From NCBI GenBank assembly GCA_030652215.1, contig JAUSBC010000046.1:1-54940 (forward strand): a stretch of DNA of 54,940 nucleotides, in the 5' to 3' direction. Position 1 is the first letter of the stretch. Each line of letters opens with the position of its first letter. The notes under the pieces are model-generated. The model was not told the origin of the DNA. It saw only the letters and a program-made list of their open reading frames with translations, and made no database searches. Below, piece after piece: positions 1 through 7,984 of this stretch. The position numbers and the translations under genes were made by a program. This stretch comes from Sideroxyarcus sp. Lineage in GTDB: Bacteria > Pseudomonadota > Gammaproteobacteria > Burkholderiales > Gallionellaceae.

Positions 1-280
1 GGTATTCGAACTGCATCACCGAGCTGGCGACGGAAATGCCGCGCTGTTTCTCGATTTCAAGAAAGTCAGAAGTCGCATGGCGTCCGCTCTTGCGTGCCTT
101 CACCGCACCCGCCATCTGGATCGCGCCGGAGAACAGCAGCAGTTTTTCGGTGAGCGTGGTCTTGCCCGCGTCGGGGTGCGAGATAATGCCGAAGGTGCGG
201 CGGCGCGCCACTTCGCGCGCGATCTTGTCGCGCGGGACGGCTGCGGGTTCGTTGATGGTTTGTTCGATGTCGTCGGACAT
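1..280 (-). CDS. prfC: Peptide chain release factor 3, N-terminal part (truncated by window edge)
   Basis: The reverse strand encodes about 93 N-terminal residues of the GTPase RF3, which recycles RF1/RF2 from the ribosome after termination. The translation begins [12 protein letters not shown], continues with a Walker A/G1 loop [15 protein letters not shown], and reaches the switch I region with the [12 protein letters not shown] motif typical of RF3. The ATG lies at 278-280. The rest of the gene lies beyond the left edge. It is divergent from the MrpE-like gene, separated by about 400 bases. Identification is firm because RF3 differs from EF-G in this first stretch ([22 protein letters not shown] is split by the family-specific KARKS segment). 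Confidence 0.93.
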   Translation of the reverse strand, partial: MSDDIEQTINEPAAVPRDKIAREVARRRTFGIISHPDAGKTTLTEKLLLFSGAIQMAGAVKARKSGRHATSDFLEIEKQRGISVASSVMQFEY

Positions 281-687
281 GGTGCTTGCCTGTGAAAAAG
301 GCCGCAAGTCTAAAGGCTTGGCGGGGGAATGTCTAACGGGCGTTGCGGCTGAAACGCTGCAAAAACCCGTATCAACCCATTATTTTTCGAACTTGCCTAA
401 AGCGCCTCACGCTTCGTGCCGATATTTGATGCAATGAATCGGATACGCATTTGAAAACAACATCTGCAGAGGACTTATTAATCCGGGTAAAAATGGTTAA
501 GAATCAAACTGTCCCTACCACGGAATACATATTGTCTGGCCATAAAAACATCATGCCACTTCACGCATCAGTAAAGAATGTGGAGTAAGCTTATTTCTTG
601 AGTACAGAATTGAATGGCTATTTCAGCCAAGCAGTCTGGATGTGCGAAATAACTTGTGCATAAGCTAAAACAGTTGAATCATCAAGA
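281..687. other. Intergenic region between prfC and the MBX-like operon
   Basis: About 400 bases between two divergent genes. It is visibly more AT-rich than its flanks, especially from 440 to 690. It must hold the promoter of the downstream operon, but I see no convincing -35/-10 pair, no convincing operator and no credible small gene. Open frames here are short and lack ribosome binding sites. Confidence 0.6.
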
Positions 688-1185
688 ATGCAAAGAACGC
701 TGAATTTCATACTGCTGTTCGCAACCCTCCTCTTTTTTTGGGTATGGATGAACGGGTCTGTTGCCGGGGATGTGATCATCGTCGGCGTGCTTGCGTCCTT
801 CATCATCGCACTGATATTCCGCAACGGAAGCTCGATTTTTTCCGATTTCAAGCCCACTCCGCGCGCCTTGGTCTATTCGCTGCTGTACATCCTGTTTTTC
901 CTGAAGGAACTGGTCAAATCCAACCTCAGTCTCGCCGCCATCGTGCTTTCACCCGCATTGCCGCTCAATCCTGGCATCGTCAAAGTGCGCACCCGATTGA
1001 AGAGTCGCATGGGGCGACTGCTGCTCGCCAACTCGATCTCGCTGACGCCCGGCACACTCACCGTTGAGATGAAGGGCGAATGGTTTTATATCCACTGCGT
1101 CACCGTGAAGTCTGCCGATACCGATGCCGCAACAGCCGCTATCGTTGCCGGTTTCGAGCGCTATCTTGAGGTCATGTATGGTTGA
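688..1185 (+). CDS. mrpE-like: Mrp/Mbx antiporter-like subunit E (MrpE/MbxA family)
   Basis: A 165-residue membrane protein of the MnhE/MrpE family, a small accessory subunit of Mrp antiporters and of MBH/MBX complexes. Two or three hydrophobic segments occupy about residues 5-42 and 60-85. The soluble C-terminal half carries the family signature around VRTRLKSRMGRLLLANSISL, followed by TPGTLTVEM. It is the first gene of a tightly overlapping operon in which E, F and G precede the others, the order of archaeal MBH/MBX operons rather than the A-to-G order of stand-alone Mrp antiporters. The ribosome binding site is weak. Family assignment is secure; the role inside this complex follows from context. 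Confidence 0.9.
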   Translation: MQRTLNFILLFATLLFFWVWMNGSVAGDVIIVGVLASFIIALIFRNGSSIFSDFKPTPRALVYSLLYILFFLKELVKSNLSLAAIVLSPALPLNPGIVKVRTRLKSRMGRLLLANSISLTPGTLTVEMKGEWFYIHCVTVKSADTDAATAAIVAGFERYLEVMYG

Positions 1186-1438
1186 ACTGCTTATTTATGC
1201 GGCCGCAACACTGGTCGGCATGGCCTTCCTGCTGGCGCTTTACCGTTTTTTCAAAGGGCCTTCGGCGGCCGACCGGGTGGTGGCATTCGATGTGCTGACC
1301 ATCATTTCGATCTCCGGCATCGTGTTCATTGCGCTGGCTGAAGGGCGCGGCATTTACCTTGATGTGGCGCTCGTCTACGGGCTGCTGTCCTTTCTCGGCG
1401 TGATCGTGGTCGCACGTTATCTGGAGCGGGGGCTATGA
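1178..1438 (+). CDS. mrpF-like: Mrp/Mbx antiporter-like subunit F (MrpF/MbxB family)
   Basis: An 86-residue protein with three predicted transmembrane helices and the MrpF hallmark GPSAADRVVAFD in the first cytoplasmic loop. The start was placed at the ATG at 1178 because a GAGG lies six bases upstream and because the longer in-frame reading adds residues that are not family-like. It overlaps the upstream gene by eight bases and the downstream gene by four (ATGA), which points to translational coupling. It should sit in the membrane next to the E and G subunits. Nothing unusual was seen. Confidence 0.92.
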   Translation: MVELLIYAAATLVGMAFLLALYRFFKGPSAADRVVAFDVLTIISISGIVFIALAEGRGIYLDVALVYGLLSFLGVIVVARYLERGL

Positions 1439-1776
1439 CGGATACGCCTCTTGGCATTCTCGGCGGCTTGCTGCTCGTCGCCGGAGCCACCTTCCTGCTG
1501 CTGGGTGGCCTGGGTCTGGTGCGCATGCCCGATCTGTTCAATCGCATTCAGGCCGGAACCAAGGCGACCACGCTGGGAACCCTGCTGACGCTGGCGGGCA
1601 CAGCCTGCCTGCAACCCGCATGGGGGATAAAGCTGCTGCTAATTGGCATGTTCATCCTGTTCACCAACCCGGTCTCCTCACAGGTGCTGGCGCGTGCGGC
1701 GCACCGCATGGGTATCGAGAAATCACCGCAGACCGTGGTTGACCGCCTGGCCGAAGATACCGGGGAGAACTCATGA
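1435..1776 (+). CDS. mrpG-like: Mrp/Mbx antiporter-like subunit G (MrpG/MbxC family)
   Basis: A 113-residue membrane protein of the MnhG/MrpG family. Three hydrophobic stretches (about 8-30, 42-62 and 64-82) surround the family motif GLVRMPDLFNRIQAGTKATT. The start codon overlaps the previous stop as ATGA, and its own stop overlaps the next start in the same way, so expression is probably coupled along the operon. The C-terminal tail from about residue 85 is hydrophilic. The length is normal for the family. Confidence 0.92.
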   Translation: MTDTPLGILGGLLLVAGATFLLLGGLGLVRMPDLFNRIQAGTKATTLGTLLTLAGTACLQPAWGIKLLLIGMFILFTNPVSSQVLARAAHRMGIEKSPQTVVDRLAEDTGENS

Positions 1777-2066
1777 GCGGCTTGATGACGGCGATGACCG
1801 CAGTGCTGTGCATCGCCATGCTCGTTGCAGCCCTTGTTGCAATCCGGGTGTTGGGCGACAAAAGCCTGCCCATCGCCATTCTCGCAGCCGGACTGGTCAG
1901 CCTGCTCGCATCGGTTCTTTTCCTGATTCTGGCGTCGCCCGACGTGGCGATGACGGAAGCCGCCATCGGCAGCGGACTCAGCACTTTCCTTTTCTTCTTC
2001 GTCCTAGCCCGCATACGCAGTTGGGAAAAAGGCGAGCGCGAATATGACGGGGAAAAACATGATTAA
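1773..2066 (+). CDS. MbhD-like subunit (DUF4040-type, MrpA C-terminal-like)
   Basis: A 97-residue protein with three hydrophobic helices. It matches the small MbhD/DUF4040 domain that is a separate subunit in MBH/MBX complexes but is part of MrpA in bacterial antiporters. The diagnostic piece is SPDVAMTEAAIGSGLST, with the acidic residues thought to line an ion path. Having this domain as a separate gene, between G and B, is an argument for MBX/MBH-type architecture. It overlaps both neighbours. No MrpA-type large protein precedes it. Confidence 0.88.
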   Translation: MSGLMTAMTAVLCIAMLVAALVAIRVLGDKSLPIAILAAGLVSLLASVLFLILASPDVAMTEAAIGSGLSTFLFFFVLARIRSWEKGEREYDGEKHD

Positions 2067-2757
2067 GCGCCTCCTCGCCCTGTTGCTTCTGGCCAGCATC
2101 GGCGCAATGTTCGCCAGCCTGCTGCTTGCCTATGTCCCCGATACCGATCTGAACTTCACCGCCCGCTACTACGCGGAACATACCGCCGCCGACATCGGCG
2201 CGGCCAACATCGTCACTGCAATCATTGTCACGTATCGCGGTCTGGACACCCTGGGCGAAGTCACCGTGCTCTTCCTTGCATCCGGCATCGTGGGGCTGGT
2301 GCTGTCGTTTGGCCGGAAACAGAATACGACACTGCGCAACCTGGTTCCCGTTGGCGAACTGCTGACCACCGCCAGCCAATATCTCGCCCCCATCATCATG
2401 TTGCTGGGCGTCTATGTATTCGTGAACGGTCACCTGACGCCGGGCGGCGGTTTCCAGGGCGGCGCGATCATCGCTTCGGGCATGCTGCTGCTGTTGCTTT
2501 CCGACCCGCTCAAACGATTCAGCCATACGCTGATCGCCACCGTCGAATCATTCTCGGGAGTCGGCTATATCGCGCTCGGCCTCGTTGGCCTGGTGTTGGC
2601 TGGCGGCTTTCTCGACAGCCGCATATTGCCGAACGGCGTCCTTGGCGAACTCATCTCGGCCGGTGCGATTCCGCTGATCTATTCACTGATCGGACTCAAG
2701 GTCGGTGCCGAGTTCTCCTCGATGCTGACCAGCCTGTCCGAAACGGAGGATTTGTGA
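2059..2757 (+). CDS. mrpB-like: MbhE/MrpB-like fused subunit
   Basis: A membrane protein of 232 residues from the ATG at 2059, or 237 from an ATG at 2044. I prefer 2059 because a GGGG lies upstream and the overlap of eight bases fits the operon. The first 85 or so residues resemble the small MbhE segment (ALLLLASIGAMF and the TAIIVTYRGLDTLGEV motif seen at the end of MrpA). The rest is a MnhB/MrpB domain with GHLTPGGGFQGGAIIA near residue 130. In Pyrococcus these parts are separate genes, so this is a fusion relative to archaeal MBH. It should form part of the ion-translocating membrane arm. Confidence 0.88.
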   Translation: MIKRLLALLLLASIGAMFASLLLAYVPDTDLNFTARYYAEHTAADIGAANIVTAIIVTYRGLDTLGEVTVLFLASGIVGLVLSFGRKQNTTLRNLVPVGELLTTASQYLAPIIMLLGVYVFVNGHLTPGGGFQGGAIIASGMLLLLLSDPLKRFSHTLIATVESFSGVGYIALGLVGLVLAGGFLDSRILPNGVLGELISAGAIPLIYSLIGLKVGAEFSSMLTSLSETEDL

Positions 2758-3113
2758 TGGTTTATATCGCAATGGCGACAGGCTTCCTGCTGATCCTGAT
2801 CGGTTTTTACGGCGCGCTGACCAACCGCAACCTGCTGCGCATGATCGTCGCCTTCAGCATTGCCGACACGGGCATCAACCTGGTCATCATCTCCGTCGGC
2901 TACCTGCCCGGCCGCACCGCGCCGATTCTGGACACCACCGTCACTGCCGCTGCTGCGGCGGCCCGCATCATCGACCCGGTGCCGCAGGCGCTGGTGCTTA
3001 CCGCCATCGTCATCGGCGTCGGCGTCACGGCACTGATGCTCGCCTACACCCTCAAGCTTTACGAGAAGAAGCGCACGCTCGATATCGCAAAGTTCACGGA
3101 GCTTAAATGGTAA
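2757..3113 (+). CDS. mrpC-like: Mrp/Mbx antiporter-like subunit C (MrpC/NuoK family)
   Basis: A 118-residue protein with three transmembrane helices of the MnhC/NuoK family. The motif YGALTNRNLLRMIVAFSIADTG marks the first loop and second helix, and the PVPQALVLTAIVIGVG stretch the third. I chose ATG 2757, which shares one base with the upstream stop (TGATG) and has GGAGGA six bases ahead; a GTG at 2754 is too close to that site. NuoK-type subunits carry glutamates in the membrane for proton transfer; here the equivalent positions look altered (IADTGINL), which deserves alignment. It overlaps the next gene by seven bases. Confidence 0.9.
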   Translation: MVYIAMATGFLLILIGFYGALTNRNLLRMIVAFSIADTGINLVIISVGYLPGRTAPILDTTVTAAAAAARIIDPVPQALVLTAIVIGVGVTALMLAYTLKLYEKKRTLDIAKFTELKW

Positions 3114-6100
3114 GCGCCCTTTACATCCTGATCGCGGCGCTGGGCGCGGCATTCTTTCTCGGATTCCTGAAAGACGGGATGCGCGCCACTGCCTACGCGC
3201 TGACGCTTGCCGCACTCGTCTTCATGAACTTCATATCGGCGGGGTGGGTGTGGGTCTTCGTGGTTGACGGTGCGGCCCCGGTCGAGATTCTCACTTCCGG
3301 CTTCCCGCCGCCCTTTGCCATCAATCTGCGCATGGGTCTGACCGAGGCGGCGCTGACGCTGCTGGTCAACCTGAGCGGTCTGCTCTCCGCGCTTTATCTG
3401 AAAGATGTTCTGCTGGCGCTGGGACGGCGTTCGATGGCCGTGTTGCTGATCGCCGTGATGGCGCTGTGCGGGATCATTCTCACCCGCGACATTTTCAACC
3501 TGTTCGTCTTTTTCGAACTTGCGGCCATCGCCACTGCCGGGCTGATTCTGCTGTCCGAGGATAAGCGCGCCCTGTCCGCCGGTTTCAAATACATGATCGT
3601 TGCGCAGGCGATTTCGGTCCTCCTGCTGATCGGCATCATCTTTTCCTACCACGCGACCGGCACACTGAATATCGACGGTATGGCCGAAGCGTCCACGGAA
3701 TTGAAAACGGGCGCCTCAATCGCCTTCTTCCTGATGTTTATCGCCGTCGTTGCCGAACTGAAACCGTTTCCGGCGAACGGCTGGGCGCTCGACATCTACG
3801 AGTCGGCACACCCCGCCTTCTCGGCCATTTTCTCGGCAGCCTCGGGCGCGGCCTTTCTGTTTGCCGCCGACAAACTGCTGCACATCGGCGGCGCGGCCTG
3901 GTTCCCGCTGGCGACCGGCATCGGCATCGTCACCTTCGTCGCCGCCAATCTGCTGGCCTTGCCGCAGACCAACGACCGGCGCCTGCTCGGCTATTCCTCG
4001 ATTGCGCAAACCGGCCTGGTGCTGGCGGTGCTCGGTCAGCAGGACATTCTCGGCGACCGCTATCTGTTCGTCGCGGGCGGCTTGCTGTTCGCCCATTCCA
4101 TCGCCAAGGCGGGACTCTATTGGCTATCGGGCCTGATCGCCGGACGCGAACTGCCGGACTGGGCCGCGCTGCGCAGCCGCCCGCTGCTCATCTTCGCCTT
4201 CGTCACGTTCATCGCCATGCTCAGCGGTCTGCCGCCGTTCCCCGGCTTTTACGCCAAGTGGGAACTGGCGCGTCTGCTCGCGGGCGAGGGTCGCATCGCG
4301 CTGCTGGCGCTGATCCTGTTCGGCGCGTTGCTTGAAGCGGGTTACCTGTTCCGCTGGTTCGGCTACATCATCAAACGCGAACAACCGGCGCAGCGGGTTG
4401 CCTGCACGCCGCACAAACTTGCGCCTGTCATCGCCGCCGTTGTCGCGGGCTGGGCGCTCGGCTATCTGTGGGGCGACCTTTCCGGGCACGCCAACCTGCT
4501 GCTCGCCGTGCCGCTGCTGTTCGCGCTGTCGTTCCTGCTGCTGGAATGGCTGCCCGCGTGGATAAAAAACACGCTCGCCATCGCCGGAATGGTCGCCTTC
4601 TTTGTGCTCACTTATGCCGAATACGATCCGCTGCGGCTGATCTTCTCCGTCATCATCCTCATCGGCGGGCCGATCATTTTTCTCGCGAGTTACCATGAGC
4701 ACGGACGACGCATCGGCTTTTATCCCGCAGCCATGCTGATGTATGCCGGGCTGACACTGCTGATCCGCGCCAACGACAGTTTCGGTTTCTTCGCGGCCTG
4801 GGAGATGCTCACGGTCGGCTCCTATTTCCTCATCCTGCGCGGCAAACATTCGGAGCCGCATGCGCTCTCCTACATCATTTTCTCGCTCGGCGGCGCCTTC
4901 ATGATTCTGGCCGGTTTCGCGCTGGCAGCGCAGGGTGCGCCACAGTTTGATCTCGCATCGCTCAGCCTGTTGACCCAGCCCCTGGCGCCCTGGGTATTCA
5001 TCCTGCTCGCGCTCGGCTTCATGACCAAGACCGCCGCGATCGGTTTGCACATCTGGCTGCCCGGCGCACACGGCGAGGCCGAGACCGACGTGTCGCCCAT
5101 GGTGTCCGGCATCCTGCTCAAGGCCGGACTGTTCGGCCTGATAGTGCTGCTGATGACCATGGGCAAGCAACAGCTCTACGGCATCGAACTCACCCACGTC
5201 TTGCTGTGGATAGGCGCACTGTCCGCGCTGCTCGGCAATCTCATGGCGATTTTCGAGGAAGATGCCAAGCGCCTGCTGGCCTACTCCTCCATCGGCCAGA
5301 TGGGCTATGCCGTGTTCGGCCTGGCGCTGATGAACCATCTCGGCTGGCTGATGGCGCTGATGTTCGTCATCAACCACTACATCTACAAGTCGATGCTGTT
5401 CCTGTCGGCGGGCGGGGTCGCCAAGCGCACCGGCACACGCGACATGTATCGCATGGGCGGCCTGATCACGCTGATGCCGCTCTCGTTTATCGCGACCCTG
5501 ATCGGCATCATCGCCGTCTCCGGCGTGCCTCCGCTGTCGGGCTTTGGCGGGCGCTGGATTTTCTACAACGCAATTCTCTCTTCCGATGTCCGTCTGCCGA
5601 TGGTGATCCTGTTCTTTGCGGGACCGATTGCCTTCCTCTATCTGTTCCGTCTCATCCACACCATTTTCCTCGGCCAGTTGAAGGATGAGCACCGCAAACT
5701 GAAAGAGGCGCCGTTCTGGATCATCCTGCCGCAGATGATTTTTGTCGTTTTGCTGCTGGTGTTTGCCGTGGCCCCCGGCCTCGCGCTGCGCCGCGTCGAC
5801 ACCTATCTCAACCAGTTCTTCCCCGAAGGCGGCCTGAATTGGGCGGGCACCACCATCTCCAGCAATTACGGCTACTGGAATCCGGTTGCGATCATGATTA
5901 CCGTATGCGTGATTTTCGGTTCGCTGTTTGCCTGGCTGCTGTTCGTCAACCGCAAGGCGCAGAAGGTTAAACAGTTCAACATCGTGTTTGCCGGAGAACG
6001 CCCCTATCGGCCGGAGACCACCCATTTCGCCTGGAATTTTTTCGCGCCCTACCGCAAAGCGCTGGGATTTATGGTGCAGCCCTTTGTCACGCGGTTCTGG

Positions 6101-6232
6101 AGCGGATTGACCGATCTGCTGCACGCGGCGGCAGACCTGTCGCGGCGCCTGTATAACGGCAACGGCCAAACCTACGCCTTCCACTTCATCGCCTTCGTGG
6201 TCGTCGTTTATTTCCTTTGGACGGGAGTCTGA
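3107..6232 (+). CDS. Double antiporter-like subunit: two MrpD/NuoL-type modules fused (MbxH-H' fusion)
   Basis: A 1041-residue integral membrane protein with two complete proton-translocating antiporter modules in one chain. Module 1 spans about residues 1-430 and keeps the transmembrane glutamate (E137, in VFFELAAI) and a central lysine in AELKPFPANGWALDIYESAHP. Module 2 spans about 480-900 and keeps E566 (AAWEMLTVGSYF) and the lysines of GFMTKTAAIGLHIWLPGAHGE and SGILLKAGLF. A C-terminal extension of about 140 residues has an amphipathic stretch and a last helix (about 1022-1040), recalling the lateral helix of NuoL/MbsH'. The closest archaeal counterparts are two separate genes, mbxH and mbxH'. 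Single antiporter subunits are normally about 480-650 residues. I see no stop or frameshift between modules, so the fusion is real as read. Confidence 0.88.
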   Translation: MVSALYILIAALGAAFFLGFLKDGMRATAYALTLAALVFMNFISAGWVWVFVVDGAAPVEILTSGFPPPFAINLRMGLTEAALTLLVNLSGLLSALYLKDVLLALGRRSMAVLLIAVMALCGIILTRDIFNLFVFFELAAIATAGLILLSEDKRALSAGFKYMIVAQAISVLLLIGIIFSYHATGTLNIDGMAEASTELKTGASIAFFLMFIAVVAELKPFPANGWALDIYESAHPAFSAIFSAASGAAFLFAADKLLHIGGAAWFPLATGIGIVTFVAANLLALPQTNDRRLLGYSSIAQTGLVLAVLGQQDILGDRYLFVAGGLLFAHSIAKAGLYWLSGLIAGRELPDWAALRSRPLLIFAFVTFIAMLSGLPPFPGFYAKWELARLLAGEGRIALLALILFGALLEAGYLFRWFGYIIKREQPAQRVACTPHKLAPVIAAVVAGWALGYLWGDLSGHANLLLAVPLLFALSFLLLEWLPAWIKNTLAIAGMVAFFVLTYAEYDPLRLIFSVIILIGGPIIFLASYHEHGRRIGFYPAAMLMYAGLTLLIRANDSFGFFAAWEMLTVGSYFLILRGKHSEPHALSYIIFSLGGAFMILAGFALAAQGAPQFDLASLSLLTQPLAPWVFILLALGFMTKTAAIGLHIWLPGAHGEAETDVSPMVSGILLKAGLFGLIVLLMTMGKQQLYGIELTHVLLWIGALSALLGNLMAIFEEDAKRLLAYSSIGQMGYAVFGLALMNHLGWLMALMFVINHYIYKSMLFLSAGGVAKRTGTRDMYRMGGLITLMPLSFIATLIGIIAVSGVPPLSGFGGRWIFYNAILSSDVRLPMVILFFAGPIAFLYLFRLIHTIFLGQLKDEHRKLKEAPFWIILPQMIFVVLLLVFAVAPGLALRRVDTYLNQFFPEGGLNWAGTTISSNYGYWNPVAIMITVCVIFGSLFAWLLFVNRKAQKVKQFNIVFAGERPYRPETTHFAWNFFAPYRKALGFMVQPFVTRFWSGLTDLLHAAADLSRRLYNGNGQTYAFHFIAFVVVVYFLWTGV

Positions 6233-6234
6233 AC

Positions 6235-7140
6235 ATGGAGTTCGACTGGATGAAAATCCCCTACGCCCTGCTGACGCTGTTCATCGTCGTCAACTACGGC
6301 TTCCTGCTCAACGCCCTGATCCAGAAAATCGCCGCGCGCGTGGGGCGGCGGTACGGCATTCCGATCTGGCAAAACTATGTGGACCTGATCAAGAACTACG
6401 GGCTGCGCTCGTCGATCACCCACGGCGCGATGTTTTACCTCGGCCCGGTGTTCCGTCTGTCGGGCGGTGTCGGCCTGCTGCTGTTCGTACCCGCCATCTA
6501 CGGCTCGTACATGTTCTCGAACCTGTCGTTCGCGGGCGACCTGATCCTGGCGCTGTATTTCATTTTCTTCGGCACGCTCGGCATGGCGCTCGGAGCGGGA
6601 GAAAGCGGGCATCCCTATGCCGCCATCGGTGTCTCGCGCGGGCTGTCGCAGGTCACCACCTCGGAACTGCCGCTGGCCCTCGCCGTATTCTCGGTTGCGC
6701 TGCAGTATCAAACATTGTCGGTCACCGAGATCGTCGCGGCACAACAGGGCGGCATCCTGAACTGGACACTGTTCACCAACCCGGTCGCGGTTGCGGCGGC
6801 GATGCTGTCCTTCCTCGGTTCGATGATGCGCCCGCCGTTCGATGTGGTACTCGCGCCGCAGGAAATCCCCATCGGCCCGCCGACCGAGTATCACTCTTCT
6901 TATCTGGCGCTGATGCAGACCAATCGCGCGATTTTCCCGGTCGCCAAGATCGTGATCTACATGAACCTGTTTTTCGGCGGGGCAAGCGACTGGCCCACCT
7001 TCTTCCTCAAGGTGTTCCTGATTTATCTGTGGTCGGCTTTCGTCGGTGTGGTGTTCCCGCGTTTCCGCGTCGAGCAATCGATTCGCTGGTTTTTGATCTG
7101 GGCCGTGCCTCTGGGCATTCTTTCAATATTGATGGTGTGA
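6235..7140 (+). CDS. NuoH/MbxM-like membrane subunit
   Basis: A 301-residue membrane protein of the complex I subunit NuoH/HycD/MbhM family, which links the peripheral arm to the antiporter-like subunits. About eight hydrophobic helices are visible. Family hallmarks include RVGRRYGIPIWQNYVDLIK near residue 38, GAGESGHPYAAIGVSRG near 125 and RPPFDVVLAPQEIPIGPPTEY near 205. This last region is the acidic loop that contacts the quinone or substrate cavity in complex I. It starts two bases after the double antiporter gene. The loop DVVLAPQEIP resembles group 4 hydrogenase/MBX versions more than NuoH (FDLPEAE-type). Confidence 0.9.
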   Translation: MEFDWMKIPYALLTLFIVVNYGFLLNALIQKIAARVGRRYGIPIWQNYVDLIKNYGLRSSITHGAMFYLGPVFRLSGGVGLLLFVPAIYGSYMFSNLSFAGDLILALYFIFFGTLGMALGAGESGHPYAAIGVSRGLSQVTTSELPLALAVFSVALQYQTLSVTEIVAAQQGGILNWTLFTNPVAVAAAMLSFLGSMMRPPFDVVLAPQEIPIGPPTEYHSSYLALMQTNRAIFPVAKIVIYMNLFFGGASDWPTFFLKVFLIYLWSAFVGVVFPRFRVEQSIRWFLIWAVPLGILSILMV

Positions 7141-7161
7141 GATGACATGAAATTCGAGCGT

Positions 7162-7241
7162 GTAGGATGGGTTGAGCGTAGCGATACCCATCGCGCTATC
7201 GTTGAAAGATGATGGGTATCGCTACGCTCAACCCATCCTAC
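7162..7241. repeat. Inverted REP pair inside the MBX-like operon
   Basis: Two 31-base copies of one repeat face each other as a perfect inverted repeat: arms 7162-7192 and 7211-7241 with an 18-base loop. The arm begins GTAGGATGGGTTGAGCG. The same 31-mer, with one T to C change, forms the inner ends of the transposase element at 38574-39353. It lies in the only long gap of an operon whose other genes overlap or are spaced by a few bases. It could act as an RNA hairpin between the membrane-arm and hydrophilic-arm genes. Confidence 0.9.
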
Positions 7242-7289
7242 GATTTGTTGGTTCCGGCTCGTCCGGCTCAGGTTTATGGATTAATGGGT

Positions 7290-7307
7290 GTGCGAATGAA
7301 TTCGCAC
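7290..7307. repeat. Short palindrome upstream of the NuoB-like gene
   Basis: GTGCGAAT and ATTCGCAC form 8-base arms around a 2-base centre, followed by CTAC. Similar GTGCGAATTCATTCGCAC units are common dispersed palindromes in proteobacteria. It lies 26 bases before the NuoB-like start and follows the larger inverted REP pair in the same gap. Confidence 0.6.
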
Positions 7308-7333
7308 CTACAAAACCACATGAGGTTTGCAAG

Positions 7334-7975
7334 ATGAAAGAAGAACTGCAAAAACGTGTTATCAAAGGCCCGGACGGCGTCGAATTCGAGGTCGAGCCGC
7401 TGCGCGACTATTACTGCGAAGCGCCGCCCACGGTGATGCCGGGCGCCTACATCCAGATCGTCGAAGACCTGTTCAACTGGGCGCGCGCGGAGTCGATCTG
7501 GATTCTCGGCTTCGGCACCGGCTGCGGCGCGATCGAGATGCGCCCGCTGATGACGCCGCGTTTCGATGCCTACCGCTACGGCGTGCAATGGCGCCCCACG
7601 CCGCGCCAGGCCAACCTGCTGATGATCTCCGGCTACCTGTCGACCAAGACGCTCAAGCGCGCGATCCGTTCCTACGAGCAAATGCAGAGCCCGAAATACG
7701 TCGTCGGGCTCGGCTCCTGCACCATCAACGGTGGCATGTACTGGGACTCCTACAACACCATCAAGCGGCTCGACGATTATCTGCCGGTCGACCTGTACAT
7801 CGCCGGTTGCATGCCGCGCCCGGAAGCGTTGCTGGCCGGGTTCCAGGACATGAAAAAACTCATCCGCGCGGGCAAGGGCGAAGGCGCCAACCGCTACGCC
7901 GAAAATTTCGACTGGTACAAGGCCAACCAGAAACGGGTGATCCACGACTGGGATATGCCGGACTACAGTTGGTAA
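7334..7975 (+). CDS. NuoB/MbxJ-like iron-sulfur subunit with one missing cluster cysteine
   Basis: A 213-residue member of the NuoB/hydrogenase small-subunit family that carries the cluster nearest the catalytic site. It reads WILGFGTGCGAIE (C64) where complex I has two adjacent cysteines and hydrogenases have CxxC. The other two conserved ligands are present as GLGSC (C129) and AGC (C159). The TPRFDAYRYGV segment that follows is of the group 4 hydrogenase/MBX type. The only other cysteine is C28 in the N-terminal extension. Whether C28 replaces the lost ligand cannot be told from sequence. The start at 7334 has only a weak upstream site (GAGG 11 bases before); it lies after the 193-base repeat-bearing gap. 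Confidence 0.88.
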   Translation: MKEELQKRVIKGPDGVEFEVEPLRDYYCEAPPTVMPGAYIQIVEDLFNWARAESIWILGFGTGCGAIEMRPLMTPRFDAYRYGVQWRPTPRQANLLMISGYLSTKTLKRAIRSYEQMQSPKYVVGLGSCTINGGMYWDSYNTIKRLDDYLPVDLYIAGCMPRPEALLAGFQDMKKLIRAGKGEGANRYAENFDWYKANQKRVIHDWDMPDYSW

Positions 7976-7984
7976 GGACAGAAC

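Noticed and set aside
1..687. Integration site of an SXT-type element at the prfC 5' end
   Set aside because: Such elements use this site, but no integrase, no duplicated prfC start and no attachment repeat are visible here.
4124..6184. Long reverse-strand open frame opposite the double antiporter gene
   Set aside because: It is rich in Arg, Gln, Glu and His, typical of a shadow frame opposite a high-GC membrane-protein gene. It has no start signal or known motif.
688..6232. A plain Mrp Na+/H+ antiporter operon
   Set aside because: There is no full MrpA, the gene order is that of MBH/MBX, and the operon runs on into NuoH-, NuoB-, NuoC-, NuoD- and NuoI-like genes.
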